Positions 60,929-64,000 of a stretch of DNA of 64,000 bases are shown here, piece after piece. The notes under the pieces are model-generated. The model saw only the letters and a list, made by a program, of their open reading frames with translations. It was not told the DNA's origin and made no database searches. Within the stretch, counting starts at the first letter, position 1; each line of letters starts with the position of its first letter. Both the position numbers and the translations under genes were made by a program. This stretch comes from an uncultured Prevotella sp. (lineage in GTDB: Bacteria; Bacteroidota; Bacteroidia; Bacteroidales; Bacteroidaceae): assembly GCA_900554545.1 (NCBI GenBank), contig USHW01000006.1, positions 11,317-75,316 of the forward strand, in the 5' to 3' direction.

Positions 60929-63634
60929 ATGACTTTGTACATCATTCTACTTTTTATCGCCTTGTGTGCCGGCATGGCCCTGTCGGTCTATGCGTTCGGT
61001 ACCGGAGGCAAGCGCAAGCGTATCTTTCAGGACATCTATTTTTCCGTGGAGGAGACGAACGGCGTGGGTGTGCTCTATACCAAGACGGGCGAATATTCCG
61101 CTATCCTGAAAATAGAGAACCCCGTGCAAAAATACTGCGCGAACATCGACAGCTACTATGAGTTCACGCACCTTTTCACCGCCCTCGCACAAACGCTCGG
61201 CGAAGGATATGCCCTGCACAAACAGGACATCTTCGTCAGGAAACAGTTCGAGAACGAGACGGGCGACAAACACGAGTTCCTCTCGTCGGCCTACTTCCGC
61301 TACTTCAAGGGGCGCAACTACACGGACAGCGTGTGTTACCTGACCATCACACAGGAGGCGAAGAAGAGCCGACTGTTCTCGTTCGACAACAAGAAGTGGC
61401 GCGATTTTCTGGTCAAAATCCGCAAAGTGCATGACCAGTTGCACGATGCCGGGGTGCAGGCCAAGTTCCTGAACAAAGCCGAGGCAAGCGAATACGTGGA
61501 CCGCTACTTTGCCATGAACTTCAAGGACCGGATCGTGTCGATGACCAACTTCAAAGCAGACGACGAGACGGTCTCGATGGGCGACAAACGCTGCAAGGTA
61601 TATAGTCTTGTCGATGTGGACTGCGCCGCACTGCCTTCACTGATACGACCTTATACCAATATAGAGGTCAATAACACGGATATGCCCGTGGACCTGCTGG
61701 CTGCCATCGACAGCATTCCGAGTGCGGAGGCTGTCATCTACAACCAGATTGTCTTCCTGCCCAATCAGAAAAGGGAACTGGCCCTGCTGGACAAAAAGAA
61801 GAACCGGCACGCCAGTATTCCCAATCCGAGCAACCAGATGGCCGTGGAGGACATCAAGCGGGTACAGGAGGTCATCGCGCGGGAAAGCAAGCAGCTTGTG
61901 TACACCCATTTCAACCTGATTGTCGCCGTACCGACTGGTACGGACCTGCAAAAATGCACGAACCATTTGGAGAACGCTTTCGGGCGTATGGGTATCCATA
62001 TCTCCAAGAGGGCGTACAATCAGCTGGAACTGTTCGTGAACTCGTTTCCGGGTAACTGCTACGGCATGAACGAGGACTATGACCGCTTCCTGACGCTGGG
62101 TGACGCGGCGGTGTGCCTGATGTATAAGGAGCACATACAGCACAGCGAAGAAACACCTCTGAAAATTTACTACACGGACCGCCAAGGCGTGCCGGTGGCT
62201 ATAGACATCACGGGAAAGGAAGGAAAAAACAAACTGACAGACAACTCGAATTTCTTTTGTTTAGGGCCTTCAGGCAGCGGCAAGAGCTTCCACATGAACT
62301 CTGTCGTGCGCCAGTTGTACGAGCAGGGAACGGACGTGGTGATGGTCGATACGGGTAACAGCTACGAGGGGCTTTGCGAGTATCTGGGCGGCAAGTACAT
62401 TTCCTATACCGAGGAAAGACCGATTACCATGAACCCATTCCGCATCAACCGGGCGGAAATGAATGTGGAGAAAACGGGCTTCCTGAAAAACCTCGTACTG
62501 CTCATCTGGAAAGGCTCGCAGGGTACGGTCACAAAGACGGAGGATCGCCTGATAGAACAGGTTATCACGGAGTATTACGACACCTATTTCAATGGGTTCG
62601 ACGGCTTCACGCCCCTGCAACGGGAGGATTTGCGTAAGGGGCTGCTCATCGACGACCGTAACCATGCCGAGAAGCAGGGCGAAGACGAAGGAGAGCGGGC
62701 CGGGCGTATCGAGCGCATGATCGACGAGATGGAACGCCGCCGTAAGGAGCTAAAAGTGGAAGAGCTGTCGTTCAACTCGTTTTATGAGTTTTCCGTGCAG
62801 CGCATCCCCGACATCTGTGCCGAGAACCACATTTCGGGCATCGACATCTCGACATACCGTTACATGATGAAGGACTTCTACCGGGGCGGCAATCATGAAA
62901 AGACGCTGAATGAGAACATGGACAGTTCACTGTTCGATGAGACGTTTATCGTCTTCGAAATCGACAGTATAAAAGATGATCCTCTCCTGTTCCCTCTTGT
63001 CACACTGATTATCATGGACGTGTTTCTGCAAAAGATGCGTATCAAGAAGAACCGTAAGGTACTGGTCATCGAGGAAGCGTGGAAAGCTATTGCCAGCCCG
63101 CTCATGGCCGAATACATCAAGTTTATGTACAAGACGGCCCGTAAATTCTGGGCTTCGGTCGGTGTGGTGACGCAGGAAATACAGGACATTATCGGCAGCC
63201 CTATTGTCAAGGAGGCCATCATCAACAACTCGGACGTGGTGATGCTGCTCGACCAGAGCAAGTTCCGCGAGCGGTTCGATGAAATCAAGGCTATTCTCGG
63301 CCTTACCGACGTGGACTGCAAGAAGATATTCACCATCAACCGGCTGGAAAACAAGGAAGGGCGCAGTTTCTTCCGCGAGGTGTTCATCCGCCGGGGAACG
63401 ACCAGCGGCGTGTACGGCGTAGAAGAACCAAGAGAATGTTACATGACCTACACCACGGAGCGGGCGGAGAAAGAAGCTCTTAAACTCTATAAACGGGAAT
63501 TACGGTGCAGTCATCAGGAAGCTATCGAGGCGTACTGCCGCGACTGGAACGCCAGCGGTATCGGGAAGTCCCTGCCGTTCGCCCAAAAGGTCAACGAGGC
63601 CGGACGGGTATTGAATCTTCATGTAAAACAATAA
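60929..63634 (+). CDS. traG: TraG, VirB4-type conjugation ATPase
   Basis: 901 residues. An N-terminal membrane helix, a VirB4 N-domain, then Walker A GPSGSGKSF at residues 446-454 and Walker B KVLVIEEAWK at about 710-718. It drives assembly of the type IV secretion channel. Slightly longer than the usual 830 or so, because of an insert around residues 570-610 (GEDEGERAGRIERMIDEMER). Intact. Confidence 0.95.
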   Translation: MTLYIILLFIALCAGMALSVYAFGTGGKRKRIFQDIYFSVEETNGVGVLYTKTGEYSAILKIENPVQKYCANIDSYYEFTHLFTALAQTLGEGYALHKQDIFVRKQFENETGDKHEFLSSAYFRYFKGRNYTDSVCYLTITQEAKKSRLFSFDNKKWRDFLVKIRKVHDQLHDAGVQAKFLNKAEASEYVDRYFAMNFKDRIVSMTNFKADDETVSMGDKRCKVYSLVDVDCAALPSLIRPYTNIEVNNTDMPVDLLAAIDSIPSAEAVIYNQIVFLPNQKRELALLDKKKNRHASIPNPSNQMAVEDIKRVQEVIARESKQLVYTHFNLIVAVPTGTDLQKCTNHLENAFGRMGIHISKRAYNQLELFVNSFPGNCYGMNEDYDRFLTLGDAAVCLMYKEHIQHSEETPLKIYYTDRQGVPVAIDITGKEGKNKLTDNSNFFCLGPSGSGKSFHMNSVVRQLYEQGTDVVMVDTGNSYEGLCEYLGGKYISYTEERPITMNPFRINRAEMNVEKTGFLKNLVLLIWKGSQGTVTKTEDRLIEQVITEYYDTYFNGFDGFTPLQREDLRKGLLIDDRNHAEKQGEDEGERAGRIERMIDEMERRRKELKVEELSFNSFYEFSVQRIPDICAENHISGIDISTYRYMMKDFYRGGNHEKTLNENMDSSLFDETFIVFEIDSIKDDPLLFPLVTLIIMDVFLQKMRIKKNRKVLVIEEAWKAIASPLMAEYIKFMYKTARKFWASVGVVTQEIQDIIGSPIVKEAIINNSDVVMLLDQSKFRERFDEIKAILGLTDVDCKKIFTINRLENKEGRSFFREVFIRRGTTSGVYGVEEPRECYMTYTTERAEKEALKLYKRELRCSHQEAIEAYCRDWNASGIGKSLPFAQKVNEAGRVLNLHVKQ

Positions 63635-63657
63635 CAATCAAATTATCAATTACAAAA

Positions 63658-64000
63658 ATGGAAAAGATAGACATCAGCCAAAGTGTAAAGACACTTGAGT
63701 TCGGGAGCAAATATGAAGCCCGTATCCAGCGGATATTCCGTGAGTTCGACATCAAGACCATCCGGGATTTATGCCAATGGCCCGGAAAGGACTTGGTAAG
63801 GGTACGCGACATGGGTAGAAAAAGCATTGAGGAAATAGAGGAGGTTCTGGAAAGATACAATCTCCGGTTGGGGATGCTCGGTAAGGAACTGGACGAATAC
63901 GCCGGCATAGAAAATTCCGTACAGGACGAGGAAGAAGAGGCGAAATGGGAACAACGCAGGTACGAGATCGCCAAGGAGGTATTCATACATCACCGTCTGG
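63658..64000 (+). CDS. RNA polymerase alpha C-terminal-domain-like protein, cut by window
   Basis: 114 codons visible from ATG 63658; open at the edge. IRDLCQWPGKDLVRVRDMGR then KSIEEIEEVLERYNL is the helix-hairpin-helix of the alpha-CTD. The rest of the RNA polymerase alpha subunit is absent. It lies 23 bases after traG, inside the transfer operon. Role unknown; see findings. Confidence 0.8.
   Translation, partial: MEKIDISQSVKTLEFGSKYEARIQRIFREFDIKTIRDLCQWPGKDLVRVRDMGRKSIEEIEEVLERYNLRLGMLGKELDEYAGIENSVQDEEEEAKWEQRRYEIAKEVFIHHRL

Larger units (their letters stand above)
54332..64000 (+). mobile_element. Left part of an integrative conjugative element, CTnDOT-like transfer type
   Basis: Order: tyrosine integrase, unknown protein, excisionase-like HTH, RecA-like ATPase, toprim primase, small membrane protein, two DUF4134, DUF4133, TraG, alpha-CTD-like protein, then window end. 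All genes read left to right. The exact left border is not defined; I see no target-site duplication because the right end is outside the window. Confidence 0.85.

Overview
The window is a chromosomal stretch from a Bacteroidales bacterium, most likely in or near Prevotellaceae. The evidence is the TamB gene paired with a lipoprotein-type TamA homologue, a decayed type IX secretion sorting domain, Bacteroidetes-type promoters (TTTG, 19-20 bases, TANNTTTG), many Bacteroidetes lipoprotein DUF families (DUF4827, DUF4251, DUF4230, DUF4738), and a CTnDOT-like conjugative element (DUF4134, DUF4133, TraG). Species cannot be fixed by reading alone.

Layout. 1-5964: envelope assembly pair TamL (cut by the window edge) and TamB. 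6735-9416: RluA-type pseudouridine synthase, FabG, a TetR regulator with its operator, and initiator tRNA. 9549-11669: DUF4827 lipoprotein and GlmM. 11700-14800: a perfect palindrome, a decayed T9SS sorting domain, and a solitary VirE/VapE-type helicase followed by a structured repeat. 14967-21619: an AT-rich accessory island with DUF6557, a WYL-UDG-DUF3825 operon, a YaaW protein and an AbiE toxin-antitoxin pair. 21773-28449: acetyltransferase, YbjQ, QueG, polysaccharide deacetylase, DUF2723 membrane protein. 28830-31344: an ECF sigma factor fused to an outer-membrane barrel, then a methyltransferase. 31496-41288: housekeeping genes (PurD, cation/proton antiporter, DPP IV-type peptidase, RNA methyltransferase, serine acetyltransferase and others). 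41875-45778: permease, DUF4230 pair, DUF4738, AraC regulator. 45968-52467: a TolC-HlyD-ATPase-ATPase-permease-permease efflux operon of the YbhGFSR type. 53124-54194: broken genes. 54332-64000: start of an integrative conjugative element that runs off the right edge.

The most unusual protein is the 556-residue sigma/transmembrane/beta-barrel fusion, which could join an outer-membrane sensor to transcription in one chain. The most unusual accessory locus is the WYL regulator, UDG-like protein and DUF3825 operon beside AbiE and YaaW, a possible undescribed defence module.

The noncoding DNA is also unusual. Five repeat classes fill the intergenic spaces: R1, a roughly 190-base nested palindrome with CTGACAGAT arms (3 copies); R2, arrays of diverged units in exact 22-base register (7 loci); R3, mirrored purine/pyrimidine short-repeat hairpins; R4, CCCACCCC...GGGGTGGG inverted pairs (2 copies, one entering a coding sequence); and R5, an 88-base promoter-bearing tandem duplication. 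Two genes (at 17957-19023 and 55629-56410) each need one extra base in a seven-base homopolymer to read through, so assembly error must be considered for both.
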